The notes under the pieces: model-generated
The model's database searches: none
What the model saw: only the letters and a program-made list of their open reading frames with translations
Told to the model about the DNA's origin: nothing
Source of the DNA: an archaeon
GTDB lineage: Archaea > Nanobdellota > Nanobdellia > Pacearchaeales > GW2011-AR1
Assembly (NCBI GenBank): GCA_018657525.1
Contig: JABHWZ010000002.1
Span: forward strand, 148,590-212,589
Direction of reading: 5' to 3'
Length of the DNA stretch: 64,000 nt
Shown here: in pieces, positions 1 to 8,247 of the stretch
Position numbering within the stretch: the first letter of the stretch is position 1
How the letters are laid out: each line of letters begins with the position of its first letter
Program-made: the position numbers and the translations under genes

Positions 1-452
1 TTAAGATCATATCCTTCCAAAGGCCGATTTTCTATCCTCCATCCTTCTTTTAACATCCCCCTAAATATCTCATCTAAAACTTGACAACTATTCTGGCCGT
101 TCAAACAAACTTCATTGTCTATACATCTAAATATGAGCTTCTCCATAGATAAGTATTCAAAATTATCTTCACAATTTGTAGTGTACTGCAAACTCGATTG
201 AATAAAACTTTCAACTTCATAACTTTCTACATTTTCTTTTTGAGAGTTTCTTAAAGAAAATCCAATAAAAATAACTAGTAAAACTGCAACGATAATCATG
301 ATTAACACAAAACCTACAATTTCTTCCTGGGCATTCTTCCCCCAGGTTCTCGCCCTCGGAAGAGGGTTCTCGTGACCTTTGGTTACCTCGAAGAGGTTCT
401 CGTGACCTTTGGTTATGCCCCTTGCGGGTATCTGTCCTTTTTTATTTTTCAT
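1..452 (-). CDS. Pilin-leader membrane-anchored protein (partial, 3' end off window)
   Basis: The minus-strand frame opens at an ATG at 452 and runs off the left edge after about 150 codons without a stop. The N-terminus starts MKNKKGQIP, resembling an archaeal class III (type IV pilin-type) leader. About 30 hydrophilic residues follow, containing two TKGHEN units spaced 10 residues apart and the phrase RTWGKNAQ, then one hydrophobic helix (about residues 45-66). The rest is soluble with several Cys. The hydrophilic stretch is encoded by palindromic repeat DNA also found in the next two leader genes. It is the most downstream visible gene of the 12.9-kb minus-strand operon. Family not recognised; probably an exported or pilus-like subunit. 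Confidence 0.7.
   Translation of the reverse strand, partial: MKNKKGQIPARGITKGHENLFEVTKGHENPLPRARTWGKNAQEEIVGFVLIMIIVAVLLVIFIGFSLRNSQKENVESYEVESFIQSSLQYTTNCEDNFEYLSMEKLIFRCIDNEVCLNGQNSCQVLDEIFRGMLKEGWRIENRPLEGYDL
326..440 (-). repeat. Family R1 palindromic in-frame repeat, copy A (expanded)
   Basis: The 21-bp core at 326-346 has inverted arms CCTGGG/CCCAGG and is shared exactly with 1007-1027 and 2494-2514. Only this copy adds two 21-bp direct repeats (365-385 and 395-415) with a 30-bp period, exactly ten codons. All of it is translated, lying between the KKGQ leader motif and the hydrophobic helix of the gene on the minus strand. Confidence 0.7.
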
Positions 453-465
453 TTTATTTTTTGTT

Positions 466-516
466 TATGCGAATGGCCTTCTCTTATCCGAGCTTCGCGA
501 TGCCTATGCGAATGGC
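466..516. repeat. Family R2 repeat, short copy
   Basis: Direct 12-bp repeats (TATGCGAATGGC) at 466-477 and 505-516 flank about 27 bp. The outer sequence matches the longer 86-bp copies at 2563-2648 and 36485-36570. The stop codon and last few codons of the gene at 504-1070 lie inside it, so the insertion wrote that protein's C-terminal residues. Confidence 0.6.
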
Positions 517-1070
517 TCATAGCTAATTAATACTTTAGCTAGTTCACATTTATTATATGGTTTTCCTGATTCAGATTCTTTTCTACATAGAGAAACAAAG
601 TTCTCTGTTGAAAATCCTTTAACTTCTCCAGTGATTATTCTTATCGTATTGCAGTCTGGGTAATTAGATAAATCGCACTCTTTTTCTTTTTGAATTGGAT
701 AAATTTTCCTTATTTCAATATTATAAACTCCTGATCCCCAGAACCCCCCATAATCCTCAATATTATTCTTCAAAGCCATTATTTTATCCCCATCCATACA
801 ATTAATATTCCCAGTACCATAAACATTCCCACAAGAAAACTCTGGGGAGTTTGCGATTTTTGTAGTCAATAATAAAGCATTTTTTTCTTCCAGCGCGGTC
901 GCGCTTTCTTTTAGTCCCGCAAATCTAAAAACTATTACAAATAATCCTACAAGTACAAAAAACAAAGTCAGAGCTAAAAGTAAAAATGCCATTTGTTGAA
1001 TTTTCACCTGGGCATTCTTCCCCCAGGTTCTCGTGCCCTGAAAGGGCATCTGTCCTTTTTTATTTTTCAT
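504..1070 (-). CDS. Pilin-leader membrane-anchored protein
   Basis: The ATG at 1070 gives MKNKKGQMPFQG; a longer reading would overlap the upstream gene, which ends at 1072, so this start is preferred. The leader KKGQ is followed by the repeat-encoded GTRTWGKNAQVK and then a hydrophobic helix (about residues 24-48). The soluble remainder has several Cys and no recognised fold. It resembles the products at 1-452 and 2018-2554 in its first 25 residues. The final EPFA residues are encoded by an R2 repeat. The spacing of one base to its neighbour indicates co-transcription in the surface-protein operon. Probable pilin-like or exported membrane subunit. Confidence 0.7.
   Translation of the reverse strand: MKNKKGQMPFQGTRTWGKNAQVKIQQMAFLLLALTLFFVLVGLFVIVFRFAGLKESATALEEKNALLLTTKIANSPEFSCGNVYGTGNINCMDGDKIMALKNNIEDYGGFWGSGVYNIEIRKIYPIQKEKECDLSNYPDCNTIRIITGEVKGFSTENFVSLCRKESESGKPYNKCELAKVLISYEPFA
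1007..1048 (-). repeat. Family R1 palindromic in-frame repeat, copy B
   Basis: The core palindrome at 1007-1027 (CCTGGG/CCCAGG) is followed by a second perfect hairpin, TGCCCT-GAA-AGGGCA, at 1034-1048. It lies wholly within the coding sequence of the 504-1070 gene and encodes the inserted GTRTWGKNAQ-type peptide. Confidence 0.7.
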
Positions 1071-1071
1071 T

Positions 1072-2016
1072 TTACCATAATTTACATTCACTTGAATATT
1101 TATTATCTTCGATAATTCCTTCCACAATCGCATTCAATTTTTTTCCTAAATTGCCTGAACTTTCTACGTTTTTCACCATAATCTTCAAAGCAGCTAAATC
1201 CTGTGCCAAGTTAGAATCGCAACCTTCTCGCGAGGTGATAATTATTTTATTTTCGTAAATAGTGGCCAACTCTGAAATTCTTTTCATTAATCTCTGTAAT
1301 TGACATTCATAAATTTCTTTATCTGAAAAAATTGCAGCATACATCAGCGCGTCATTTTCAAAATACATTATTCCCGAACTTTTCCTAACTGCTTTACTCA
1401 CATAATCAACTTCCACATTACACTCAACTCCTCCTGAAAAACAAACTCTAATCGCATTTTCAGAACAATTTCCTAAAACCAGATTTGGCTGATTCAAGTT
1501 TTCAATTTCTCTGCCAATTTCATCTGGGGCATCCAATAAACAATATTCATCTTTTGAAGAACTCAAATAAATTAAATCCCCAACCTTAAATGGAAACTCA
1601 AAAGGCTTAGAAAAAACATAAAATTTTCTACCTTCTACAAATTCTGTATTAAAAATATATTTATTCAAAAATTGAACTTCCAAATCTGTTTCAGTCCATT
1701 TGTTAAAACTTTTCTGTGAAACTGAAATTAATTGTTTCCCAAAATTTCCATCTAAATCACAACTCCCATAAATTCGTGTGTCCACAGGCATATTAAACGA
1801 CGCTGACCTGGCACTTTCAAATCCAGTTTCTAATGGATTCAATAAAATTCCAATTTCTTTACTTGTCTTCGCACTGGATTCTTCTTCCCCCAATCCAATT
1901 AATTTAACCGCAGCAAAAATAGCCAAAAATAAAATAAATGCTCCGATTACAATCGCAAAAACCCATGCAAACGAAACTTCAAAAGCTCCTTTTTTATTTG
2001 TGATTAGATTATTCAT
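1072..2016 (-). CDS. Pilin-leader membrane-anchored protein
   Basis: The ATG at 2016 (MNNLITNKKGAFEVS) lies one base after the stop of the upstream gene. A TTG at 2025 would also be in frame but overlaps it. The KKGAFE motif precedes a strongly hydrophobic helix (about residues 15-40), typical of class III signal peptides processed by a prepilin peptidase-like enzyme. The 270-residue exterior portion has scattered Cys. Unlike its neighbours it carries no R1-encoded insertion between leader and helix. No family is recognised; the context suggests a component of a cell-surface structure. Confidence 0.75.
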   Translation of the reverse strand: MNNLITNKKGAFEVSFAWVFAIVIGAFILFLAIFAAVKLIGLGEEESSAKTSKEIGILLNPLETGFESARSASFNMPVDTRIYGSCDLDGNFGKQLISVSQKSFNKWTETDLEVQFLNKYIFNTEFVEGRKFYVFSKPFEFPFKVGDLIYLSSSKDEYCLLDAPDEIGREIENLNQPNLVLGNCSENAIRVCFSGGVECNVEVDYVSKAVRKSSGIMYFENDALMYAAIFSDKEIYECQLQRLMKRISELATIYENKIIITSREGCDSNLAQDLAALKIMVKNVESSGNLGKKLNAIVEGIIEDNKYSSECKLW

Positions 2017-2017
2017 T

Positions 2018-2554
2018 TTATTCAATGATTACCAAACTATCTCCAAAATCCATACTCATAGTCAACTTAATTTTACCACCAGTATTTACAAAACACTGAG
2101 GGTTATTTTTCTCAATTAATTTTTCTAAATTAATATGTTCAATCACTATTGAATCCAGCCCCTCTCCTGAGCCCACTGGGTAAAAAATTAAATTCTCTTC
2201 CCCATAATATGCTTTTTGCAATTCATTATATTTATCAAAATATTGACCTTTCTCCGAAAAATTAAAATCTACAAAACAAACCTTTTCAATCCTTGACGGC
2301 AAAACATACTCTTTTTCTTGAGAACCCTGGCTTGATTTCCAAATTTTATCAATATCAAATTGCAAATCATCTAAAAATTGTCCTGTTTGAATCTGTTTTT
2401 GTAATCCTAAAAATTTTCCAATAACATAAAATGCAATTGAAATAAAAGCTATAATTAAGATAATTGAAACAATCATTCCAAAAGAAATTTTCACCTGGGC
2501 ATTCTTCCCCCAGGTTCTAGTGCCCCTTGCGGGTATCTGTCCTTTATTTTTCAT
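2018..2554 (-). CDS. Pilin-leader membrane-anchored protein with R1 insertion
   Basis: Begins MKNKGQIPARGTRTWGKNAQVK and then a hydrophobic helix (about residues 24-48). Residues 7-22 are encoded by the R1 repeat. The exterior domain of about 125 residues is rich in acidic and aromatic residues. Length and layout match the 504-1070 product, suggesting paralogous subunits. Its stop at 2018 is immediately followed by the ATG at 2016 of the next gene. Function unknown; probably a pilin-like surface subunit. Confidence 0.7.
   Translation of the reverse strand: MKNKGQIPARGTRTWGKNAQVKISFGMIVSIILIIAFISIAFYVIGKFLGLQKQIQTGQFLDDLQFDIDKIWKSSQGSQEKEYVLPSRIEKVCFVDFNFSEKGQYFDKYNELQKAYYGEENLIFYPVGSGEGLDSIVIEHINLEKLIEKNNPQCFVNTGGKIKLTMSMDFGDSLVIIE
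2494..2540 (-). repeat. Family R1 palindromic in-frame repeat, copy C
   Basis: The core palindrome at 2494-2514 is identical to copies A and B. The following segment reads CCCCTTGCGGG instead of the perfect second hairpin of copy B and matches the end of copy A. Fully within coding sequence, directly after the KGQ leader codons. Confidence 0.7.
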
Positions 2555-2562
2555 TTTATTTT

Positions 2563-2648
2563 TGCCTATGCGTAATGGAGGTCAGGGCATCCGACGGAGG
2601 CAATTTAAAGATGCCTATTCCGATAACGCGATGCCTATGCGTAATGGC
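2563..2648. repeat. Family R2 dispersed repeat, full-length copy
   Basis: An 86-bp element with 16-bp terminal direct repeats (TGCCTATGCGTAATGG at both ends) and an internal GGCATC...GATGCC inverted pair. It lies between the genes at 2018-2554 and 2685-4739. A copy of exactly the same length sits inside cbf5 at 36485-36570, and a shorter one at 466-516. Resembles a small non-autonomous or REP-like element; no transposase is visible in the window. Confidence 0.7.
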
Positions 2649-2684
2649 TCACCATCTTTAAAATAAAGAATTATTCCTTATAAA

Positions 2685-4739
2685 TTATTCCATATGAATC
2701 TCAAAAGGCTTGGCCACAATGCTACACTGGTTCGGCAATGGTTGATTTCCATATTCGTCTTTACATTTTACATAATAGTTTTTTGAACTATCCCATTCTA
2801 CAAAATGATTCTCCCCATTCAAACTAGTCAGTGCAATTCCATCATCAAAAAGATAATTACAATTTAAGACATCATAAACACATTCTGATTCCTCACTAGT
2901 TATCAACTTAAGATTGTTATCTTCCCGATACGCTCTCACCACAATCGGACTCTCCGCGTCAGATTCAACATAAAAGTTAACTGATTTTTCATCTGAATTG
3001 CCGCCCAGATCCACACATTTAATATAGTAAGTATGTTCCCCTTCTGGAAGATATAAATCTTGAGAATGAGTATAAGAACTAGTTGAATAGAATTCTATAT
3101 ATCTTTCTTCACTACCTGTTGCCTCGTCGCTATAGAAACAAATTGATTTGCCTTCTTCTGCTCCGGCTGAAGTTTCTGCAGTTAAAGTAACCTTAACTAA
3201 ATCAGTATTTTCTCGCACAGTTCCATTAGGCCCGACTTCATTCAATATTAAAGGAATCGTTCCCATCAAATTAAATTCATAAGATTCAGTGTTTGTATTT
3301 CTATTTCCCTCTTCCACTCCAATTGGTTGATCCTTACATCTAAAGTAAAATTTATTTTCATTATCATTTTCTAATCCAGTTAAAGTCGTTTCACATTCAT
3401 AAAGCATTTGCGCGTTCATGTTAGTCACACTTTGTGAACAATCCATTATCTCAGTCATAGCGTCGTATTCTTCATCCAATTTGCTCCATTTACATTCAGC
3501 TGGTTCATTAATATAAACAATTAAGTCTGCTTCAGAAATATCATAACCGACTGGCATGTCATTAATCAAACTAGTTGTAACAATTGCAGGAGCAGTTGTA
3601 TCTGGCCCTTGATCTACGCAAAATTTGAAAACAAAATTCGCAGTATTAAAATTCTCATTTTTATCTTGACACCGAACATATAACTCATAATTGCCGTCAT
3701 TATTTATCTCAATATTTTCTGCCTCATATGCTGCTTTCCCTGGCAAGCTCATGATCTGAGTGTGGTTGTATCTGAATAATTGGCTTCCTCCAAAATAGTA
3801 CTGCATTTCATCAAAACTTGGTTTTCTTAAATAATCAATTTTACATTTTCCAGGTTCATTTAATTCAATTCCAAAATTCAGTGGGGTGAATGCTTTGACA
3901 CATTTGTCTTCTGAAAGAGTGTTTTCAATTATTACTCCTCTATCTGGCGGACTTATCGTGTTATCCGGAGTGTATTCATAATCTTCTAAAAGTGCATCAT
4001 CCCACGGAGTTATTATTGGAAATTTAACATCTTGTGAATTGACCCATATACATTTTTCTTCTTCTGTTCCAACATTCTCCAGTTCACAAGCTTGTCCTAA
4101 ACTTCGACATTGATATTCAGAACATGGCAAAATACCTTGTTGGTTACACTTAGCACAATCTCTCCCCCCTGCCGGTGCTTCCCACGCCTCACAAGTGTAT
4201 TCATAGGTAGATTCTTTTGTTTTTTTATAAGTCAAAAAGAAAACTATTGCAGCTGCAACAATGCCAGCAGTTGCTCCAAATCCAGTAAATCCCTCCCCAA
4301 ACCATCCTTCTGCCCATACCCATTCTTGACTGCTCGCAAGATTATAAGCTAATTTTCCTGTTCCAAAACCTGCGGATGCAGCCGATGCAAGTGAGTGAGT
4401 TAATTCATCTTCTGCTCCAAATAATCCAGCCACCATTGTAACTACCCCATATGCAATTCCTGCCCACGCTGCTGATTGAGCAAAAGTTTGAACATAAGTA
4501 TTTCCAAAAAAAGAATGTGCGTCTCCAAAAGTTGGACCCAACCATTTTTTAGTAGCGTCTGAGCCAAAAGCACCATATTGACTTGTATCTGATGAAAGAA
4601 AGTAGTTTTTTAGAGTTGTCATGCTGCTTGGATCCCCCCCCCTAACAACTCCCATGCCCCCAACAATAAATCCAAAAGCTACAACTCCCATTACTAAAAT
4701 AAAAATCTGACTCAATGCCATCGCCCCTTTATTATTCAT
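2685..4739 (-). CDS. Large membrane-anchored Cys-rich surface protein
   Basis: The 684-residue product begins MNNKGAMALSQIF, a class III-like leader and hydrophobic helix. A Gly/Ala-rich region with two or three further hydrophobic segments (about residues 85-170) ends in a basic anchor. A Cys cluster follows (about 183-230: EAWEAP, CAKC, CSEYQCRSLGQAC). The long C-terminal part has repeated Fn3-like modules, each with an 'EPAECKW/NEPGKCK' type Cys pair. The region from the membrane segments onward matches residues from about 600 onward of the 1240-residue protein at 8248-11946. It is therefore the separate 'back half' of that giant. Likely a disulphide-stabilised cell-surface or adhesin protein; partner and ligand unknown. 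Confidence 0.75.
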   Translation of the reverse strand: MNNKGAMALSQIFILVMGVVAFGFIVGGMGVVRGGDPSSMTTLKNYFLSSDTSQYGAFGSDATKKWLGPTFGDAHSFFGNTYVQTFAQSAAWAGIAYGVVTMVAGLFGAEDELTHSLASAASAGFGTGKLAYNLASSQEWVWAEGWFGEGFTGFGATAGIVAAAIVFFLTYKKTKESTYEYTCEAWEAPAGGRDCAKCNQQGILPCSEYQCRSLGQACELENVGTEEEKCIWVNSQDVKFPIITPWDDALLEDYEYTPDNTISPPDRGVIIENTLSEDKCVKAFTPLNFGIELNEPGKCKIDYLRKPSFDEMQYYFGGSQLFRYNHTQIMSLPGKAAYEAENIEINNDGNYELYVRCQDKNENFNTANFVFKFCVDQGPDTTAPAIVTTSLINDMPVGYDISEADLIVYINEPAECKWSKLDEEYDAMTEIMDCSQSVTNMNAQMLYECETTLTGLENDNENKFYFRCKDQPIGVEEGNRNTNTESYEFNLMGTIPLILNEVGPNGTVRENTDLVKVTLTAETSAGAEEGKSICFYSDEATGSEERYIEFYSTSSYTHSQDLYLPEGEHTYYIKCVDLGGNSDEKSVNFYVESDAESPIVVRAYREDNNLKLITSEESECVYDVLNCNYLFDDGIALTSLNGENHFVEWDSSKNYYVKCKDEYGNQPLPNQCSIVAKPFEIHME

Positions 4740-5076
4740 TTTTCAGTTCCTCTTTTATTTTTTGAATTTGTTTTTTTAAAACAGGAAGATTATTTTTTAT
4801 AGCATTCCATAACCTTTCGTTATTTACAAATTTATAAGCATGACTCAAAAAATTTCTATTTTCTACAATTTCTTTCCAGTTTATTTTTGAGTATTTTTTC
4901 TTTGTTTTCTCTGAAATATTTTTAGCATTTTCCCCAATTTCTTCAAACCTTTTACTTACAGCATCTTTTATTAGTCTAGAATTTGAAAATGTCTTAAGAC
5001 TATTTTTTTTTGTATATTCCTTAATTAAATTGATGCTCTCTAAGATATTATAGATATATAATTTATCTTTCCTCAT
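4732..5076 (-). CDS. HepT-like HEPN-domain protein (RNase toxin family)
   Basis: A 114-residue all-helical protein with RNFLSHAY at residues 74-81, exactly the R-x4-H-x-Y motif of HepT/DUF86 HEPN ribonucleases. It overlaps the upstream nucleotidyltransferase gene by 4 bp (ATGA), the standard MntA-HepT gene order. In the known family, MntA adds AMP to HepT on the motif Tyr to silence it; this pair is inferred to act likewise. It sits in the middle of the surface-protein operon, between the separate front-half and back-half genes of the giant protein family. Confidence 0.85.
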   Translation of the reverse strand: MRKDKLYIYNILESINLIKEYTKKNSLKTFSNSRLIKDAVSKRFEEIGENAKNISEKTKKKYSKINWKEIVENRNFLSHAYKFVNNERLWNAIKNNLPVLKKQIQKIKEELKNE

Positions 5077-5363
5077 ATTATTCTGACCTCCTCTTTTAAT
5101 GCTTCTTCCTTAATCAATGGGTGGATTGATGAATATTCCACTAAATCTACTTTTTTTTCCAATTTTTTTTCCAAGTATAACTTCAATCTAATTAAATCAA
5201 ATAAACTGAAATTTTTGTCCCCTATTTCTACTAAAATATCAATATCTGATTTTTTATTTTCATTGCCCCTAGCATAACTTCCAAAAATTCCAGCCCTTTT
5301 CACATTATATTTTTTCAGAGTGGGAATTACTTTCTTTTTTATTGCTGAAATTTTATTATTCAT
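5073..5363 (-). CDS. MntA-like minimal nucleotidyltransferase (antitoxin)
   Basis: A 96-residue protein with the nucleotidyltransferase motif G28-S29...D40-I-D42 (GSYARG then SDID), the catalytic signature of MNT-type minimal nucleotidyltransferases. It is predicted to transfer AMP to the HEPN partner encoded immediately downstream, with which it shares a 4-bp overlap. It starts 3 bp after the stop codon of the upstream Cys-rich gene (ends 5366), so the pair is co-transcribed with the surface operon. Confidence 0.85.
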   Translation of the reverse strand: MNNKISAIKKKVIPTLKKYNVKRAGIFGSYARGNENKKSDIDILVEIGDKNFSLFDLIRLKLYLEKKLEKKVDLVEYSSIHPLIKEEALKEEVRII

Positions 5364-5365
5364 TT

Positions 5366-6835
5366 TTACTCTTCGTCCTCCGAGTTAAATCCTTCAACTC
5401 CAATATAATTATTTCCCCCATCACAATCTCCTAATCCTTGACACACCTTATCTTGTTGTGCTTCCCATCCAGAATCCAATCCTTCTTCATCTCCACATCC
5501 GTCTGGAAAGCTTTCACATTCAACATCTCCTGTAAGCCCTTCTGCACAAGTGACCTTACAAGTTACACTTGCTGTTGAGCAAATTTCTTCTGCCTCTCCA
5601 CTTTCTTCAGTTGACCAAAAATCAAAACCTGGCGCAAATGCAGGGACACATTTAATTGTGGTTCCTCCAATCCATTCACAATCCCGTCTATCTTTATTTT
5701 CACAATCTTTCTTTAAAGTATGTTTAGTACAATCTTGCCATCGATTTGCTCTACACGCCGCTGTTTTAAAACCATCAATATCTGACTCAAGGCAAACTTC
5801 CGCTCTCCTATCTGCACACGGCTCAACACTTATCTCTCCGTTATAACACACCAATCTAAAATTTCTTGAACCAGGCAAACTTTCATCAGTTCCTTTTGAA
5901 TTTGCACAAAACGTTTCCCCATGTTGGTAAGGCACTCCATCTAATTCACAATCTAAATTTCTACAAATATTATCTCCATATTGCGGTCTTCTTTTATCTG
6001 CCCCTCGATTATATTCTTTACAAGTGCTCCCCAAATAATAATCGCAATTCCCACAAACTGCTGAATCTCCATTGTTTCCACCTGCCCCACAACTTTCCCC
6101 CTTATCTACAATTTTTGTCCAATAAGCAGCATCATTTTTTTTAGAAGCATCATAAATATTTGCCACATTTCCACAGCTATCTACAAAGAAAACCTCGTCC
6201 CTACCATCTACACAAGTTGTCTTTTCGGTTTTAGCACAAATCGTGTTTAGCTCATCTGCAGTACATAAATAGTCTTCATGAAACGAAACATTTGCCGAAC
6301 CCAAACCGAAACATTTTGCTTTACTTAAAAATTGGCATCTTGTTTCAAATTCTTCTTCAAAAACACAAGCTCCTTTCACTTCCGATGTAGTACTTAAAAT
6401 ACACTGAATTTCATTTGCGATATCTGTTCTAAAATTAATATCTAAAGCATAAAGCGAAGATAATCTTTTACATCTTTGCTGAGAAACAAACGCTGCTTGG
6501 TTTCCAATTAAACAGCAACCTAATTCACATTGCGGGACTTCACAACTTGCACTATCTGACCAGACTCCCCCATCATTTTCACAAACAATTTGAGGAGTAT
6601 TTCTCATACAAGTTCCTTCAGAACTATCATAACAACATCCTGATTTACAAAATGATGTTGCATCACAAGAGGTGGGAGCACTTCTATAATTCGCATCAAT
6701 TTTTGCTTCAGGCACATTCTGACACCACGCACCGTCGATAGTTTTTTCAGAACAATAAGATGCTTCTTGTGCAACTATTAAATTAATCAAAAACATTCCG
6801 ATAATTAATACTAAAATTACTTTATTCTTCATCAT
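5366..6835 (-). CDS. Secreted Cys-rich protein (front half of giant surface protein family)
   Basis: The 489-residue product has a Sec-type signal peptide (hydrophobic residues 5-22, ending VAQ) and over 40 Cys in a disulphide-knot pattern with repeated 'GCC' motifs. No membrane anchor is visible after the signal. Residues 60-490 align by eye with residues 85-540 of the 8248-11946 product: shared landmarks are SGCC/LGCC, ENDGG/ENSGG, DSCGN, CGNC and PCADRR/ACADYR. It is thus the stand-alone front half of that protein. Start: tandem ATGs at 6835 and 6832; the first overlaps the upstream HEPN gene by 14 bp. Confidence 0.75.
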   Translation of the reverse strand: MMKNKVILVLIIGMFLINLIVAQEASYCSEKTIDGAWCQNVPEAKIDANYRSAPTSCDATSFCKSGCCYDSSEGTCMRNTPQIVCENDGGVWSDSASCEVPQCELGCCLIGNQAAFVSQQRCKRLSSLYALDINFRTDIANEIQCILSTTSEVKGACVFEEEFETRCQFLSKAKCFGLGSANVSFHEDYLCTADELNTICAKTEKTTCVDGRDEVFFVDSCGNVANIYDASKKNDAAYWTKIVDKGESCGAGGNNGDSAVCGNCDYYLGSTCKEYNRGADKRRPQYGDNICRNLDCELDGVPYQHGETFCANSKGTDESLPGSRNFRLVCYNGEISVEPCADRRAEVCLESDIDGFKTAACRANRWQDCTKHTLKKDCENKDRRDCEWIGGTTIKCVPAFAPGFDFWSTEESGEAEEICSTASVTCKVTCAEGLTGDVECESFPDGCGDEEGLDSGWEAQQDKVCQGLGDCDGGNNYIGVEGFNSEDEE

Positions 6836-7166
6836 GTAACACCTTTTTTAATTTTTTTATATTTTTCTTTAGGATAGGTATCTCTCTTTTCAAAATTCTA
6901 ACAAAAATTTCTTTATTTATTGCTCCATAATTATGGCTAGAGATATTTCTAAAACTAACAAAGATTCTCCAATTGACTTCTGGAATTTGAGAAAGGATTT
7001 TTTTTGGGATTTCTTTAATTGCCTGGCCAATTACTTGTAACCTTAATACAATTAAGTCATAACTATCTACATCTTTATCAAAGTTGATTCTTCCTTTTTT
7101 TAATTGTCTTTCGAGTCTTTGAATCATCTCTTCAATATCTTTTACATAAATTTCATACTTTAACAT
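6822..7166 (-). CDS. HepT-like HEPN-domain protein (RNase toxin family)
   Basis: From the ATG at 7166 (MLKYEIYV) the product is 114 residues, with RNISSHNY at 73-80 matching the R-x4-H-x-Y motif. An alternative start at 7187 adds seven residues. It overlaps the upstream nucleotidyltransferase gene by 14 bp. This is the second MntA/HepT pair in the same operon; it resembles the first only in motif, so it is probably a separate acquisition or an old duplication. Confidence 0.85.
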   Translation of the reverse strand: MLKYEIYVKDIEEMIQRLERQLKKGRINFDKDVDSYDLIVLRLQVIGQAIKEIPKKILSQIPEVNWRIFVSFRNISSHNYGAINKEIFVRILKREIPILKKNIKKLKKVLHDEE

Positions 7167-7443
7167 AGTGTGCCTCTTTTTTAACATATTTTAGTTCAGG
7201 TCTTAAATCTCCCTCGATTACTAAATCAATTTTTCTTTTAAATAATCTTTCTAAATAAAACAACAATTCAAAATAATTCTCTGCAATTTTTTCATCTTTA
7301 ATTTGGATTAAAAAATCTATATCACTACCTTTTTTTTGTTTACCTTTAAGATAACTCCCAAACAATCCAATCCTTTCCACTCCTCTTTCTCCAATTCTTT
7401 TTTTATTTTCTTCAATTTTTTTAATAATTTGTTTTTTATTCAT
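7153..7443 (-). CDS. MntA-like minimal nucleotidyltransferase (antitoxin)
   Basis: A 96-residue protein with G29-S30...D41-I-D43 (GSYLKG then SDID), the minimal nucleotidyltransferase signature. It overlaps the stop codon of the upstream pilin-leader gene by 4 bp (ATGA) and the downstream HEPN gene by 14 bp, so it is firmly embedded in the surface operon. Predicted to adenylylate and inactivate its HEPN partner. Confidence 0.85.
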   Translation of the reverse strand: MNKKQIIKKIEENKKRIGERGVERIGLFGSYLKGKQKKGSDIDFLIQIKDEKIAENYFELLFYLERLFKRKIDLVIEGDLRPELKYVKKEAHYVKV

Positions 7444-8213
7444 CTAAATTCCCCTCCTTCGTATCCTTCTGGCCATGCAATACTCCGAGAAGCAAATTGG
7501 AACTTTTCCCCTGTGTCTCGATTAGTTAAAATATAAATTGTTGTTCCATCTGATTGTTTGTACTTTTCAACTTTCAAATCATGATAATAATTCATGTATG
7601 TTGTAGTCTCAGCGTCCCCATAAGTTGCTTCCCAATTTAAAATACTATTTGCAATTGAGATCATCTCATAAAGATTATTTGTAATAACCACCTTCGCTGA
7701 GTCATATGTTTTAACATCTTCGCCCTTTGTCAAAACAATCTTTCCCTCAAAATACAATGAGATTATGTTTGGCAACAATTCTATTCCAATTTCCCCCGCT
7801 TCCCTCTTAACCTGATATCCTCTTTTTTTAAAACTTTCATCCATATTTTTTAAACAAGTCGCAAAATCATCTTCAATATTTTTTTTAATCTCTTCTTCTA
7901 TAGAATTTTTCAACATTGGTTTTTGCATAATGCACGGCAAATAATATTCTTCATTGTAACATAAATATTCTATTTTATCATCTTTGTATAAATAATAGTT
8001 TTCTGGTTCAATACTTCCTCCTTGTGAACTCAAAATCTCAACGCTTTCTGAAACTTTTTCTTCAATACATTTTTGTAAATAAACTGAAGGTCTTTCGTCT
8101 CCGAATCCTAAAGTTGATTGGAGCTTCGGATAAAAAATATAAATCAAAATTCCCAGGGCCACAATTAAAATTCCGATAATTACAAATATGGTTACCTGCC
8201 CTCTTCTTTTCAT
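7440..8213 (-). CDS. Membrane-anchored protein, pilin-type leader (paralogue of 11948-12721)
   Basis: The ATG at 8213 gives MKRRGQVTIFVIIGI, a textbook class III leader (RRGQ) directly followed by a hydrophobic helix of about 23 residues. An ATG at 8234 would add seven residues. The external domain of about 225 residues shares landmarks with the 11948-12721 product: 'CIE.K..ES...L.SQGG', 'YLCY', and the terminal 'T..GE/SEKF.FA.R'. Each paralogue sits just upstream of a Cys-rich surface protein gene. Conserved Cys suggest disulphides outside the membrane. Function unknown; perhaps an assembly partner of the giant proteins. Confidence 0.75.
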   Translation of the reverse strand: MKRRGQVTIFVIIGILIVALGILIYIFYPKLQSTLGFGDERPSVYLQKCIEEKVSESVEILSSQGGSIEPENYYLYKDDKIEYLCYNEEYYLPCIMQKPMLKNSIEEEIKKNIEDDFATCLKNMDESFKKRGYQVKREAGEIGIELLPNIISLYFEGKIVLTKGEDVKTYDSAKVVITNNLYEMISIANSILNWEATYGDAETTTYMNYYHDLKVEKYKQSDGTTIYILTNRDTGEKFQFASRSIAWPEGYEGGEFR

Positions 8214-8247
8214 ATTTTTATTATACTTCTCCATCTTTTAAACTTTC

